A stretch of 16,741 nucleotides of DNA from an uncultured Ruminococcus sp. (GCA_900554995.1 USJJ01000003.1:1-16741); one strand, 5' to 3'. Shown: positions 1-7,364, counted from the first letter of the stretch. Program-made: numbers and translations. The notes: generated from the sequence alone by a model not told the origin.

Positions 1-30
1 TTTTTTATTAAAATTTCAACTCATAATTTA

Positions 31-62
31 CCTATAATATTTTTTATACGACAGCATACAAT
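31..62 (+). promoter_or_regulatory. possible sporulation (sigma-G type) promoter for the spore protein gene
   Basis: CATACAA at 55-61 is one base away from the sigma-G -10 consensus CATACTA known from Bacillus subtilis and lies 44 bases before the start codon of a spore-protein gene. The -35 is weak: only the ATA of CTATAA around 32-37 fits. A housekeeping-like TATAAT also occurs at 33-38 but without a convincing -35. Forespore control is expected for this gene family, so the assignment leans on context. Confidence 0.3.
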
Positions 63-105
63 ATTACTGCAAACGCGAAAAGAAAAAACAGGAGAGAAAA
101 ACATC

Positions 106-294
106 ATGGCTAACAAAAGCGTAGTACCTGAGGCTAAAGAAGCCCTCAACCGTTTTAAGATGGAGGCTGCCGCAGAAGTCGGCGTAAACCTTTCTAACGG
201 CTACAACGGTGATCTCACATCTAAGCAGGCAGGTTCTGTCGGCGGTCAGATGGTTAAGAAGATGATCGAATCTTATGAGAAGAATATGAAATAA
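106..294 (+). CDS. alpha/beta-type small acid-soluble spore protein (SASP)
   Basis: This 62-residue protein belongs to the alpha/beta SASP family, which coats DNA in the dormant spore, protects it from UV and heat, and is degraded at germination to supply amino acids. The family hallmarks are visible: a helix ending in M-E-A-A-A-E-V-G-V (residues 19-27), whose E20-A21 region matches the place where the germination protease GPR cuts, and the conserved second block G-Y-N-G-D-L-T-S-K-Q (32-41) followed by G-S-V-G-G-Q-M-V-K. The size is normal for the family. GGAG at 91-94 precedes the ATG by about 11 bases. It is a monocistronic gene that converges on leuS. Expression is expected only in the forespore. 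The family call is firm; which paralogue it is cannot be told. Confidence 0.95.
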   Translation: MANKSVVPEAKEALNRFKMEAAAEVGVNLSNGYNGDLTSKQAGSVGGQMVKKMIESYEKNMK

Positions 295-324
295 CATTTC
301 ATAAACCACACAAGCAATAAAAAT

Positions 325-357
325 GGGAGCGTTTTCGACTCAGTCGAAGGCGCTCCC
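325..357. terminator. shared hairpin terminator between the spore protein gene and leuS
   Basis: GGGAGCG (325-331) pairs perfectly with CGCTCCC (351-357). The stem continues inward through two G-T pairs to CGAC/GTCG, leaving a three-base loop (340-342). Read on the minus strand the hairpin is followed by a T-rich stretch (complement of AATAAAAAT at 316-324), so it is a good intrinsic terminator for leuS. On the plus strand the following tail GAATTTATC is weaker, but the hairpin can still serve the spore-protein transcript. Confidence 0.8.
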
Positions 358-368
358 GAATTTATCGG

Positions 369-2777
369 TTATTTAACAACAATGTTTACAAGTCTGCCCT
401 TGACATAGAGCTCCTTGACAATATTCTTCCCGTCGATTGCGGCTGCAATTACAGGATCTTTCTTTGCAAGAGCGATTGCCTCTGCCGAGTCAATTTCGGA
501 GGGGATCATCAGCTTTGCACGGACCTTTCCGTTGATCTGTGCAACGATTTCAATCTCATCGTCAACGCACTTTGCCTCATCGTAGTCAACCCAATGTCCG
601 TCGGCAAGCATTCCGCCGAAGCCCTGAGCCTCCCAGATTTCCTCGGTGATGTGAGGAGCAAACGGGTTGAGAAGAGTTACGTATGTTTTGAGCTCCGCCT
701 TGTTGATCGAGCCTTTTGCATAGATATCGTTGAGCAGGGTCATAAGTGCGGCGATCGCCGTATTAAACTTCATACCCTCGATATCCTCGGAAACCTTCTT
801 GATCGTCTTGTGGAAAGCGGATTCAAGCTCCTTGGAATATTCGTCACCGTCGGTCAGAATGTCCTGAAGAGCCCACGTTCTGTCGATAAATCTCTTGCAG
901 CCCTTAACCGAGGATTTTGACCACGGAGCAGCTTTTTCGTAGTCGCCCATAAAGAGTACGTATGTACGAAGAACGTCTGCGCCGTATTCGTCAACAACAT
1001 CGTTTGGGTCAACAACGTTGCCCTTGGATTTGCTCATCTTGTCACCGTCGGGACCGAGAATAAGACCCTGAGCGGTACGCTTTGCATAAGGCTCGTCGAA
1101 CGGAACCTCGCCGATGTCGTAAAGGAACTTGTGCCAGAAGCGTGAATAGATCATATGACGTGTAACGTGCTCCATTCCGCCGTTGTACCAGTCAACCTCG
1201 CCCCAGTATTTGAGCTTGTCTTTATCGGCAAAAGCCTTATTGTTGTGCGGATCAATGTATCTCAGGAAGTACCATGAAGATCCTGCCCACTGAGGCATTG
1301 TATCGGTCTCGCGCTTTGCGTCTGCGCCGCACTTCGGGCACTTGCAGTTGACGAAAGACTCAATTTTTGCAAGCGGACTTTCTCCGTCCGAACCCGGCTC
1401 AAAGTTTTCAACCTTCGGCAGCTTGAGCGGAAGCTCATCGTAGGGAACGGGAACCATTCCGCAATGTGGACAGTAAACGATCGGAATCGGCTCGCCCCAG
1501 TAACGCTGACGGTTGAATGCCCAGTCTTTCATCTTGTACTGAACGCCCTTTTCGCCGATGCCGTTTTCGCTGAGATAATCAGCCATCTTTTCAATTGCTT
1601 CTTTTTTATTTTTAATTCCGTCAAGGAATCCGGAGTTTACGCACTCACCCTCACCTGTGTAGGCTTCTTTTGATATGTCGCCGCCCTTGATAACCTCGAT
1701 GATATCAATGCCGAACTTCTTCGCAAATTCGTAGTCACGTGTATCGTGAGCCGGAACAGCCATAATTGCGCCGGTACCGTAGCCCATCATAACGTAGTCG
1801 GAGATGTAGATCGGAATCTCCTTGCCGTTAACGGGATTGATTCCCGAAAGTCCGTTTATTTTAACACCTGTCTTGTCCTTGACAAGCTGGGTTCTTTCAA
1901 ATTCTGTTTTCTTTGCGCATTCTTTTCTGTAATCCGTGATCTCGTTCATATTGGCAATGCGATCCGCATACTTGTCAATCATTGGATGCTCGGGAGCCAT
2001 AACCATAAACGTCACGCCGAAAAGTGTGTCGGGACGGGTTGTGTATATCTTCAGCTTTTCGTTATCCGATCCCTTGACGTCGAAGTCAACAAATGCACCC
2101 GTTGATTTACCGATCCAGTTTCTCTGCTGAAGCTTGATGTTCGGAAGATAGTCAACCTCATCAAGACCCTCAAGGAGCTTGTCAGCGTACTTTGTGATAC
2201 GAAGATACCAAACATCCTTTGATTTCTGAACGATATCGCTGTGGCAGATATCGCACTTGCCGCCCTGCGAATCCTCGTTTGAAAGAACAACCTTACACGA
2301 GGGGCAGTAGTTAACAAGTGTCTTATCTCTGAAAGCGAGACCGTGCTCAAACATCTTGAGGAAAATCCACTGGGTCCACTTATAGTAGCCCTCCTGAGTG
2401 GTGTCAATTACTCTTGTCCAGTCAAAGGAGAAACCTACTCTTTTAAGCTGGCTTGAAAACTTTTCGATATTCATATCCGTAACCTTACGGGGATGAATAC
2501 CTGTTTTTATAGCGTAGTTTTCGGTCGGGAGACCGTATGCGTCGAAGCCGATCGGGAACAGGACGTTATAGCCCTGCATTCTTCTCTTTCTCGAGATAAC
2601 CTCAAGACCCGAATAAGCCTTGATGTGGCCGACGTGCATACCTGCTCCGCTGGGATACGGAAACTCGACAAGGCCGTAAAACTTCGGCTTGTCGGAGAAA
2701 TCAACAGCATGGAAAACCCCTGTTTCCTCCCATTTGTCCTGCCACTTTTTTTCTACCGATTTAAAATCATAACCCAT
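369..2777 (-). CDS. leuS: leucyl-tRNA synthetase
   Basis: Class I synthetase that charges tRNA-Leu with leucine in the cytoplasm. In order one sees the nucleotide-binding signature H-V-G-H (residues 48-51), a first zinc-knuckle-like cysteine set (CPSC...CDIC), the connective editing domain with T-T-R-P-D-T-L-F-G and the later M-A-V-P-A-H-D-T-R-D block, a second cysteine set (CPHC...CPKC), the K-M-S-K-S loop (580-584), and an anticodon-binding and C-terminal region ending in a typical A-Q-I-N-G-K-V-R segment. At 802 residues it is slightly short but complete. GGAGG sits 9-10 bases before the ATG. The block around A-Y-G-L-P-T-E-N-Y-A differs from the common A-F-G-L-P-A-E, which suggests a divergent clostridial branch. 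It lies downstream of rsfS, 223 bases away across a repeat element. No T-box motif is visible in that gap. Confidence 0.97.
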   Translation of the reverse strand: MGYDFKSVEKKWQDKWEETGVFHAVDFSDKPKFYGLVEFPYPSGAGMHVGHIKAYSGLEVISRKRRMQGYNVLFPIGFDAYGLPTENYAIKTGIHPRKVTDMNIEKFSSQLKRVGFSFDWTRVIDTTQEGYYKWTQWIFLKMFEHGLAFRDKTLVNYCPSCKVVLSNEDSQGGKCDICHSDIVQKSKDVWYLRITKYADKLLEGLDEVDYLPNIKLQQRNWIGKSTGAFVDFDVKGSDNEKLKIYTTRPDTLFGVTFMVMAPEHPMIDKYADRIANMNEITDYRKECAKKTEFERTQLVKDKTGVKINGLSGINPVNGKEIPIYISDYVMMGYGTGAIMAVPAHDTRDYEFAKKFGIDIIEVIKGGDISKEAYTGEGECVNSGFLDGIKNKKEAIEKMADYLSENGIGEKGVQYKMKDWAFNRQRYWGEPIPIVYCPHCGMVPVPYDELPLKLPKVENFEPGSDGESPLAKIESFVNCKCPKCGADAKRETDTMPQWAGSSWYFLRYIDPHNNKAFADKDKLKYWGEVDWYNGGMEHVTRHMIYSRFWHKFLYDIGEVPFDEPYAKRTAQGLILGPDGDKMSKSKGNVVDPNDVVDEYGADVLRTYVLFMGDYEKAAPWSKSSVKGCKRFIDRTWALQDILTDGDEYSKELESAFHKTIKKVSEDIEGMKFNTAIAALMTLLNDIYAKGSINKAELKTYVTLLNPFAPHITEEIWEAQGFGGMLADGHWVDYDEAKCVDDEIEIVAQINGKVRAKLMIPSEIDSAEAIALAKKDPVIAAAIDGKNIVKELYVKGRLVNIVVK

Positions 2778-2862
2778 TTCAATAATCCTCCGATGTGTAT
2801 TGCGATTTGCTGCATAGAGATGCTTGCAAACTTACTCTAAAATAATGCAAGTTTTATGCTAA

Positions 2863-2972
2863 ACCTCCCCTTGTTGCAAGGGAGGGGAGTGGGGACCGCC
2901 TGCGGCGGAATGGATAAATGTTTTAACCCCTCGGTCACGGACGAACCGTGACAGCTCCCCTACAGGGGCGCC
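2863..2972. repeat. GC-rich, multi-hairpin intergenic repeat element (MITE/REP-like)
   Basis: About 110 bases of GC-rich sequence inside an otherwise AT-rich gap form a chain of hairpins. CCTCCCCTTG pairs with CAAGGGAGG with one bulge (2864-2885). CCGCC/GGCGG (2896-2900 with 2904-2908), GTCACGG/CCGTGAC (2934-2940 with 2946-2952) and CCCC/GGGG (2957-2960 with 2965-2968) follow. Longer-range complementarity also exists: GGGGAG 2884-2889 with CTCCCC 2955-2960, and GGGG 2891-2894 with CCCC 2927-2930. It has no coding capacity. Such mosaics of GGGGAG, GTCACGG and CCGTGAC are, from memory, frequent between genes in gut Clostridia, so an interspersed non-autonomous element is likely. Only one copy is in this window. 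Confidence 0.6.
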
Positions 2973-3000
2973 CACGATAAGCACCTATGCAAAATAATAA

Positions 3001-3357
3001 TTAATCCTCAGTCAGGACGTCGGAAAGGTCAACCCTTGCCGCATCGTTCCAAAGGCGTTCGATGTTGTAATACTGTCTGCTTTCCGGCTGGAAAATGTGA
3101 ACAAGAACATCGTTGTAGTCAAGCAGAATCCAACCTGTCGCTCTGCCCTCAATGTGGTCAACCTCAACGCCGAGCTTTTTCATCTCGTCGTCAACCTCAT
3201 CGGCAAGAGCACGAACGTGCGTGTTTGAAGTACCGCTTGCAATGATGAAATAGTCCGACATTACCGTCAGCTCTTTCGTCTCGATTCCGACGATATCTAT
3301 CGCTTTTTTCTTATCCAAAATCTTCGCAATATTTTTTGCTTTTTCGAGTGATGTCAT
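3001..3357 (-). CDS. rsfS: ribosome silencing factor RsfS (DUF143/YbeB family)
   Basis: Small cytoplasmic protein that binds L14 on the large ribosomal subunit and blocks joining of the subunits when nutrients are short. The 118 residues carry the family signature: an N-terminal helix rich in K and A, then S-D-Y-F-I-I-A-S-G-T-S-N-T-H-V-R-A-L, then E-G-R-A-T-G-W-I-L-L-D-Y-N-D-V-L-V-H-I-F and a terminal R-Q-Y-Y-N-I-E-R-L-W segment. Length and order are typical. Its ATG overlaps the yqeK stop in an ATGA arrangement (3354-3357), so the two are translationally coupled. yqeK-rsfS-leuS neighbourhood is a common Firmicutes order and supports the call. Confidence 0.95.
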   Translation of the reverse strand: MTSLEKAKNIAKILDKKKAIDIVGIETKELTVMSDYFIIASGTSNTHVRALADEVDDEMKKLGVEVDHIEGRATGWILLDYNDVLVHIFQPESRQYYNIERLWNDAARVDLSDVLTED

Positions 3358-3944
3358 AAACTGTTTCCTCCCTGCTTTTTCATAATAACTTCGTTGTAAA
3401 GGTCGATGCTGTCCGGGTGAATGACCTGGCCTTTAGTTACAAGATCCGGAATCCCGAACACAAGCGCATATTCAATCGCTTCGTCCATATCCTTTTCACA
3501 AAGCTTCCGCATATCCTCAACTCCGCTATAATTCCTCTCTGCGGAAATATAATCGGCGAGATAAACGATTTTTTCGAGCAGGCTCATTCCCGCTCTGCCG
3601 GTTGTGTGATATCTGACCGCTCTGATTATTTCACGGTCGTCTATGCCCATAACGAATTTTACATAAGCCGCACCCGCCATAGCGTGCCACAGCTTTTTGT
3701 TAGCCCTCTCGACAGGCATCAGCTCGATGCCCGCCTCGCTCAATACCCCAAGCTGCTCTTCCTCGGAAGCATTTTTCATTACGTCGTGCAGAAGTCCCGC
3801 AGTGTACGCCTTGTCCGCATCGCCGCCGAATCTGAGCGCAAGCTCTTTTGCACTCTCGGCAACGTTAAGGCTGTGGTTGAATCTGTGATCATCAAGACGT
3901 GATTTGATAAGCGTAATGATTTTTTCGTTTGTCCATGCGCTCAA
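3354..3944 (-). CDS. yqeK: YqeK-type HD-domain symmetrical bis(5'-nucleosyl)-tetraphosphatase
   Basis: A 196-residue HD-superfamily metal phosphohydrolase. YqeK proteins split diadenosine tetraphosphate (Ap4A) into two ADP, removing an alarmone made by aminoacyl-tRNA synthetases. The metal ligands can be placed at H24, H53-D54 in L-L-H-D-V-M-K-N, H87 in W-H-A-M-A-G, H113 in Y-H-T-T-G, and D131 in Y-L-A-D-Y-I. The start codon is TTG at 3944. It is chosen because AAAGGAG lies exactly eight bases upstream and no in-frame ATG is close. Its stop overlaps the rsfS start by four bases. In many Firmicutes nadD precedes yqeK; here an ABC permease lies 32 bases upstream instead. The HD family call is firm, and Ap4A specificity is inferred from the family. 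Confidence 0.9.
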   Translation of the reverse strand: MSAWTNEKIITLIKSRLDDHRFNHSLNVAESAKELALRFGGDADKAYTAGLLHDVMKNASEEEQLGVLSEAGIELMPVERANKKLWHAMAGAAYVKFVMGIDDREIIRAVRYHTTGRAGMSLLEKIVYLADYISAERNYSGVEDMRKLCEKDMDEAIEYALVFGIPDLVTKGQVIHPDSIDLYNEVIMKKQGGNSL

Positions 3945-3976
3945 AGGTATGTCTCCTTTATTAAGGTAATCGGTTA

Positions 3977-4801
3977 TTACCTGATATTTACTTTCTTATT
4001 CATTACGTAGAACGTTGCATAATAAAGTCCGACGCCGAAAATGAGATAAGTTATAATTGAAACAAGATCCGTGAAGCTCGCCCCTGATGCGAGGTCATCG
4101 TAATTTGTGATAACCGAAATCTCGTTGCCGACAATCGAAAGTCCGAAGGTGATGTTGTCGGAGATTACACCCGAGATTTTCTCGACCGCAAAGAGAATTA
4201 CGATTGTGAAAATGATCGTCCAAAGGAGATATCTTTTCTGGAAATGACGGGGGTTTGCAAGAGAAATCGCAAAGTACATTTCAAGTGTGATGACTGCAAA
4301 ACGCAGGAAATACGATATCATCGAAATAACGATTGATGTAACAATTGTTGATACCGACTTACCTTGCAGGAACATCGGAAGAAGAGACTCGATCGTGGAA
4401 AATGTCTCGTCGCCGATAACGTCCTCTTTAACAACAAAGTATGTGATAGCTGCCGAGCCCATAAGGCAAAGAAATGCGGCAACGAACCAAACCGTTGAGG
4501 CGAGGATCTTTGAAAAAAGGAGAGTCGAACCCTTGACGGGGAGCGTAAAGCTCAGGTATCCCTGCTCGCCGTAAAGAGATCTCTGAAAATTGACGATCAT
4601 AACAACAGCCGTAAGAATAAAGCTGCAAGAGGAGATCAGAAGGAGCACGGTGATTCCGAGCATCTGACCCGTTGTTGCGGTGTCCTTGCTGATGTAGTAC
4701 GAGCCGAGGACGTACGCCATAATTACTGCGACCACCGCATAAAGCGCACCCATAATTCTGCCCGTTGCAATAAATTCGTGCTTTAAGAGCTTACCCAACA
4801 T
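3977..4801 (-). CDS. ABC transporter permease subunit
   Basis: A polytopic membrane protein of 274 residues, read from the ATG at 4801. A reading frame opens further upstream to 4876, but GGGAGGTG lies about eight bases before 4801 and the first residues M-L-G-K-L-L-K-H-E-F-I-A-T-G-R are the usual amphipathic start of ABC-2-like permeases, so the shorter form is preferred. About six hydrophobic segments can be seen, including ones starting around G-A-L-Y-A-V-V-A-V, the T-V-L-L-L-I-S-S region, and the last one before the basic tail N-K-K-V-N-I-R. It overlaps the ATPase gene by 11 bases, so the two make one transporter. The ATPase is of the exporter type, which suggests efflux or membrane-stress functions. 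The substrate is unknown. Confidence 0.85.
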   Translation of the reverse strand: MLGKLLKHEFIATGRIMGALYAVVAVIMAYVLGSYYISKDTATTGQMLGITVLLLISSCSFILTAVVMIVNFQRSLYGEQGYLSFTLPVKGSTLLFSKILASTVWFVAAFLCLMGSAAITYFVVKEDVIGDETFSTIESLLPMFLQGKSVSTIVTSIVISMISYFLRFAVITLEMYFAISLANPRHFQKRYLLWTIIFTIVILFAVEKISGVISDNITFGLSIVGNEISVITNYDDLASGASFTDLVSIITYLIFGVGLYYATFYVMNKKVNIR

Positions 4802-5495
4802 GACTGAACACCTCCCTGAACAGATCCTCGACGGTTTTGCCGTCCGCCGTGATTTTTGAAACGTCGGTGTTAACAACGAGCTTGCCGTCCTTGACCATCA
4901 TAACACGGTCAAGCACTTTTTCAATATCATAGATAAGGTGAGTCGAAAGCAAAATCGTTGAATTTTCGGCGTGGTTTTTCATAATTGTATCAAGAATAAA
5001 CTCTCTTGATACAAGGTCTACGCCGCCGAGCGGTTCGTCGAGAATATAAAGATCGGCTTTTCTGCTCATAACAAGGAGAAGCTGGAGCTTTTCCTGCTGA
5101 CCCTTTGACATTGTCTTGATCTTCTGCTTCATCGGAAGCTCAAAGGACGACGCCATATCAAAGGCTTTCTGCTTGTCAAAGTTGTCATAGAAATCAGCCA
5201 TATATTTTATTGCGCTTGTCGGCGTCATCCATGCCGGAAGATAGTTTTTCTCGGGCAGATATGCAATAATTTTTTTCGATTCAACGCCGGGAGCCTTTCC
5301 GTTTATAAGAATCTGACCCTCATAGTCATTGATAAGACCGACAATGGACTTGATCATTGAGGTCTTGCCGCAGCCGTTAGGACCGAGCAGACCGACAATC
5401 TTGCCCTGTGCAATGTCGTAAGAGACGCCTTTGAGAACAGTATGATCACCGTAGCTCTTTTTGAGGTCTCTCACCTTGAGAAGTGTTTCACTCAT
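4791..5495 (-). CDS. ABC transporter ATP-binding subunit
   Basis: A 234-residue nucleotide-binding subunit that powers the adjoining permease. Walker A is G-P-N-G-C-G-K-T (38-45), the signature is M-S-K-G-Q-Q (129-134), Walker B is L-Y-I-L-D-E-P (149-155) with catalytic E154, and the switch histidine is H186 in L-L-S-T-H. The Q-loop position reads Y-L-P-E, as is common in the YtrB/BcrA-like exporter branch. The signature S-K-G-Q replaces the common L-S-G-G-Q, also usual in that branch. GGAGG lies nine bases before the ATG. The gene follows the MFS gene by 33 bases, with a small CCCA-TTCG-TGGG hairpin (5513-5524) in between, and overlaps the permease. YtrB-like systems are often under GntR control, but no such regulator is in the window. 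Confidence 0.93.
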   Translation of the reverse strand: MSETLLKVRDLKKSYGDHTVLKGVSYDIAQGKIVGLLGPNGCGKTSMIKSIVGLINDYEGQILINGKAPGVESKKIIAYLPEKNYLPAWMTPTSAIKYMADFYDNFDKQKAFDMASSFELPMKQKIKTMSKGQQEKLQLLLVMSRKADLYILDEPLGGVDLVSREFILDTIMKNHAENSTILLSTHLIYDIEKVLDRVMMVKDGKLVVNTDVSKITADGKTVEDLFREVFSHVG

Positions 5496-5528
5496 TGATG
5501 TATTCCTCCAATCCCATTCGTGGGAAAA

Positions 5529-6890
5529 TCAGTCGTCCTGTGCAATTTCTTCTATTATTTCTTCGGGGATTGAATTTGTTTCACCGTGCTTAACCTGTGA
5601 CATACAAAGAAGAGCAAGAGCGAAACAAGCCGGGGCATAGAAGAACAACGACCAGTAATTTATTTCACCGTCAGCCGAGAAATGTTTAGTAATGTCAAAC
5701 ATTGCACCGACAAGAACAGGGCCGACGATTGAAGCCGAGAATGTTGCCGTATAGTAGTAGCCGGTAAATGTGCCGACTCTGTCGAGTCCGCCGATTTCAA
5801 GAACAAGCGGAAGAGTGTTGATCGTAACAAATGCGATGAGTATTCCGCCGCCTACAATTGCAATGTAAAGCAAAGGCTGGAATCTTGTAACCGCATAGAC
5901 AAGGAAGAAAGCAAGAACGCCTATCCAACCGGACATAATTGTTTTTTTACGACCGAATTTTTGACCGAGCTTACCTGCCGGGATAGCACCGATAACGGTT
6001 GCCGCCGCAAACAAAGTTATGATAAGCGAAGCATCGGATTCTTTAAAATTAAGCTCGTATTTTGCAAATGTTGTGAAATAGGTCTGAATGGAATCTGTTG
6101 CGTTTGAATTGAAGAAGAGGGCAATAAGCATAAATATAAGACTCTTTTTCTCGCCTTTTGTAAGTCCCATACTGCTGAGACTCTTTTTGCCGTTCTTGTT
6201 AGCTTGTTTCTTTTCAAAATCTTTCGCGAGCTTTGCTGCCGCTGCTTTTGAAAGCCTGCTGTCGGGCTCACGGACAAGGAAAACAACAACAAGCAGACAG
6301 ATAACCATAACAATCGAGCCAAAGAGAAAAACGTTGTTTCTGATGACCTGCTGATCCGTTGCCTTTGTAATAAATGTTATAATTTTGCCGGAAACCGTGC
6401 CGAGAACTACGCCGACACCGCCCATTATATTAATAACAGCATTTCCTTCTCCGCGAAGTTCGGAGGGAGTTGCATCGGGCATCATCGCAACAACAGGAGA
6501 ACGCCAGGTTGACATAATAAAGTTGAAAACGATGATATCAAGCATAAGTACGCCGAGAAGCTGAATTCTCGGAATAAAAATAAACAGAAGCGAACAAAGA
6601 GGAATGCCAACCATCAGGTACGGAGTCCTTTTTCCGAAGCGAGTATGCGTTCTGTCGGAAAATTTTCCGAAAAGCGGCTGGAAAACAACACCGAAAACAT
6701 TGTCGATAACCATTATCATACCGACGGCGGTGCTTGCCCAGCTAAGGTTTGCAATCGTATCATTTTCTCTTAATATAAGGGGAACATATGCATTGTAGAT
6801 GATCCAAGCTATTTGTACAGCCATAAAACCGAAACCTATAAGTGCGGTCTTGCCGTAGTTAAGCTTCATTTTTTTTGCTTTTTCAGCCAT
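5529..6890 (-). CDS. MFS transporter, sugar (GPH/SLC45-like) type
   Basis: A 453-residue inner-membrane carrier with about twelve transmembrane segments, probably a cation-coupled sugar or glycoside symporter. The loop between segments 2 and 3 reads G-K-F-S-D-R-T-H-T-R-F-G-K-R-T-P-Y (residues 75-91), the form seen in the GPH/SLC45/sucrose-carrier branch. D63 in V-I-D-N-V-F-G fits the charged residue of segment 2 in such carriers. The second half repeats the motif as G-K-L-G-Q-K-F-G-R-K-K. A basic central loop (about residues 215-245) separates the halves, and the tail is acidic. GAAAGGA sits eight bases before the ATG. It is the first gene of the likely minus-strand operon. Palindromes around its promoter suggest dedicated regulation. 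The substrate is not readable from sequence. Confidence 0.85.
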   Translation of the reverse strand: MAEKAKKMKLNYGKTALIGFGFMAVQIAWIIYNAYVPLILRENDTIANLSWASTAVGMIMVIDNVFGVVFQPLFGKFSDRTHTRFGKRTPYLMVGIPLCSLLFIFIPRIQLLGVLMLDIIVFNFIMSTWRSPVVAMMPDATPSELRGEGNAVINIMGGVGVVLGTVSGKIITFITKATDQQVIRNNVFLFGSIVMVICLLVVVFLVREPDSRLSKAAAAKLAKDFEKKQANKNGKKSLSSMGLTKGEKKSLIFMLIALFFNSNATDSIQTYFTTFAKYELNFKESDASLIITLFAAATVIGAIPAGKLGQKFGRKKTIMSGWIGVLAFFLVYAVTRFQPLLYIAIVGGGILIAFVTINTLPLVLEIGGLDRVGTFTGYYYTATFSASIVGPVLVGAMFDITKHFSADGEINYWSLFFYAPACFALALLCMSQVKHGETNSIPEEIIEEIAQDD

Positions 6891-6912
6891 AAAAACAATC
6901 CTTTCTCATTGT

Positions 6913-6948
6913 GGATAATAATCGAAAAACAATTTCCGATTATTGTCC
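6913..6948. promoter_or_regulatory. 12-bp inverted repeat at the transporter transcription start
   Basis: GGATAATAATCG (6913-6924) is matched by CGATTATTGTCC (6937-6948) with eleven of twelve pairs standard and one T-G mismatch; the spacer is twelve bases. The element covers the expected transcription start, immediately downstream of the minus-strand -10 box at 6954-6959, and lies 23 bases before the start codon. It could be a repressor operator or a 5'-UTR hairpin. Confidence 0.55.
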
Positions 6949-6953
6949 GTACC

Positions 6954-6982
6954 ATTATATCACGAATCGGCGCAAAAGCAAA
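6954..6982 (-). promoter_or_regulatory. promoter of the MFS/ABC operon
   Basis: On the minus strand a perfect TATAAT lies at 6959-6954. Sixteen bases upstream is TTGCTT (6981-6976), or TTTGCT one base further with a 17-base spacer, a moderate -35. The 5'-UTR would be about 55 bases. It is the only good promoter upstream of the minus-strand gene run. Confidence 0.5.
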
Positions 6983-6989
6983 TGCTTTT
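6974..6989. promoter_or_regulatory. 16-bp palindrome over the -35 box (possible operator)
   Basis: AAAAGCA (6974-6980) and TGCTTTT (6983-6989) are perfect complements with a two-base centre. The palindrome overlaps the -35 element of the minus-strand MFS promoter, where bound protein would block RNA polymerase. The general shape, A-tract then GC-like core then T-tract, resembles LacI-family operators, but the regulator is unknown. Confidence 0.45.
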
Positions 6990-7096
6990 ATGGTGATTTT
7001 TGCATAATTTATGATATTATTTTTCCATCTAAATTTTAAAATTGTATGAATTGGCGGAAAAGAAAGGGTAAACATTAATTTTTACGGGTCGGCAAC

Positions 7097-7125
7097 TTGA
7101 CAAATCGGAAAAGAAAGAATATAAT
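7097..7125 (+). promoter_or_regulatory. consensus housekeeping promoter of the tRNA gene
   Basis: TTGACA at 7097-7102 and TATAAT at 7120-7125 are both perfect consensus, with a 17-base spacer. The predicted start is about 15 bases before the mature tRNA. Such an ideal sigma-A promoter fits a highly expressed stable RNA. Confidence 0.93.
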
Positions 7126-7146
7126 TTCAGTATTCGGAAAACACTC

Positions 7147-7222
7147 GGGGGCGTAGCTCAGCTGGGAGAGCGTACGGTTCGCATCCGTAAGGTCGAGAGT
7201 TCGATCCTCTTCGTCTCCACCA
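7147..7222 (+). tRNA. tRNA-Ala, anticodon CGC
   Basis: A complete 76-base cloverleaf. The acceptor stem is GGGGGCG/CGTCTCC with the G3-U70 wobble that is the identity signal for alanyl-tRNA synthetase. The D stem is GCTC/GAGC, the anticodon stem TACGG/CCGTA is perfect, and the anticodon loop TTCGCAT gives anticodon CGC at 7180-7182. The variable loop is AGGTC and the T arm is GAGAG-TTCGATC-CTCTT. Discriminator A7219 is followed by an encoded CCA. It reads the GCG alanine codon. It is a single gene with its own promoter and terminator, not a cluster. Confidence 0.96.
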
Positions 7223-7268
7223 AAAAGTATCCGCATACAGACAGATTGTATGCGGATACTTTTTATTT
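7222..7268. terminator. 18-bp perfect hairpin terminator of tRNA-Ala, probably bidirectional
   Basis: Bases 7222-7239 and 7247-7264 are perfect complements over 18 pairs (core GTATCCGCATACA), with a seven-base loop GACAGAT. The arm ends in TTTTT plus ATTT. The first arm begins with AAAAA, so on the minus strand the hairpin also ends in T5 and can stop transcripts from the nitroreductase gene. The last base of the tRNA CCA is the first base of the stem. Between 7269 and 7364 I see no gene or clear element. Confidence 0.92.
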
Positions 7269-7364
7269 AAAATTGAAAAGAACCAAAAATATAAGTTTGA
7301 GGTTAATGCGTTCATTGCACCTTGGAAGTTCTGTATATAGCCCCGAAACTCCCTGAAAAAAATT

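Noticed and set aside
2778..3000. T-box riboswitch upstream of leuS
   Set aside because: The conserved AGGGTGGNACCGCG-type T-box and a specifier loop are not present; the hairpins belong to the GC-rich repeat.
3965..3981. GGTAAT/ATTACC hairpin between the permease and yqeK as a terminator
   Set aside because: It is only six AT-rich pairs without a T-run, and it partly lies in the permease stop region; read-through into yqeK is more likely.
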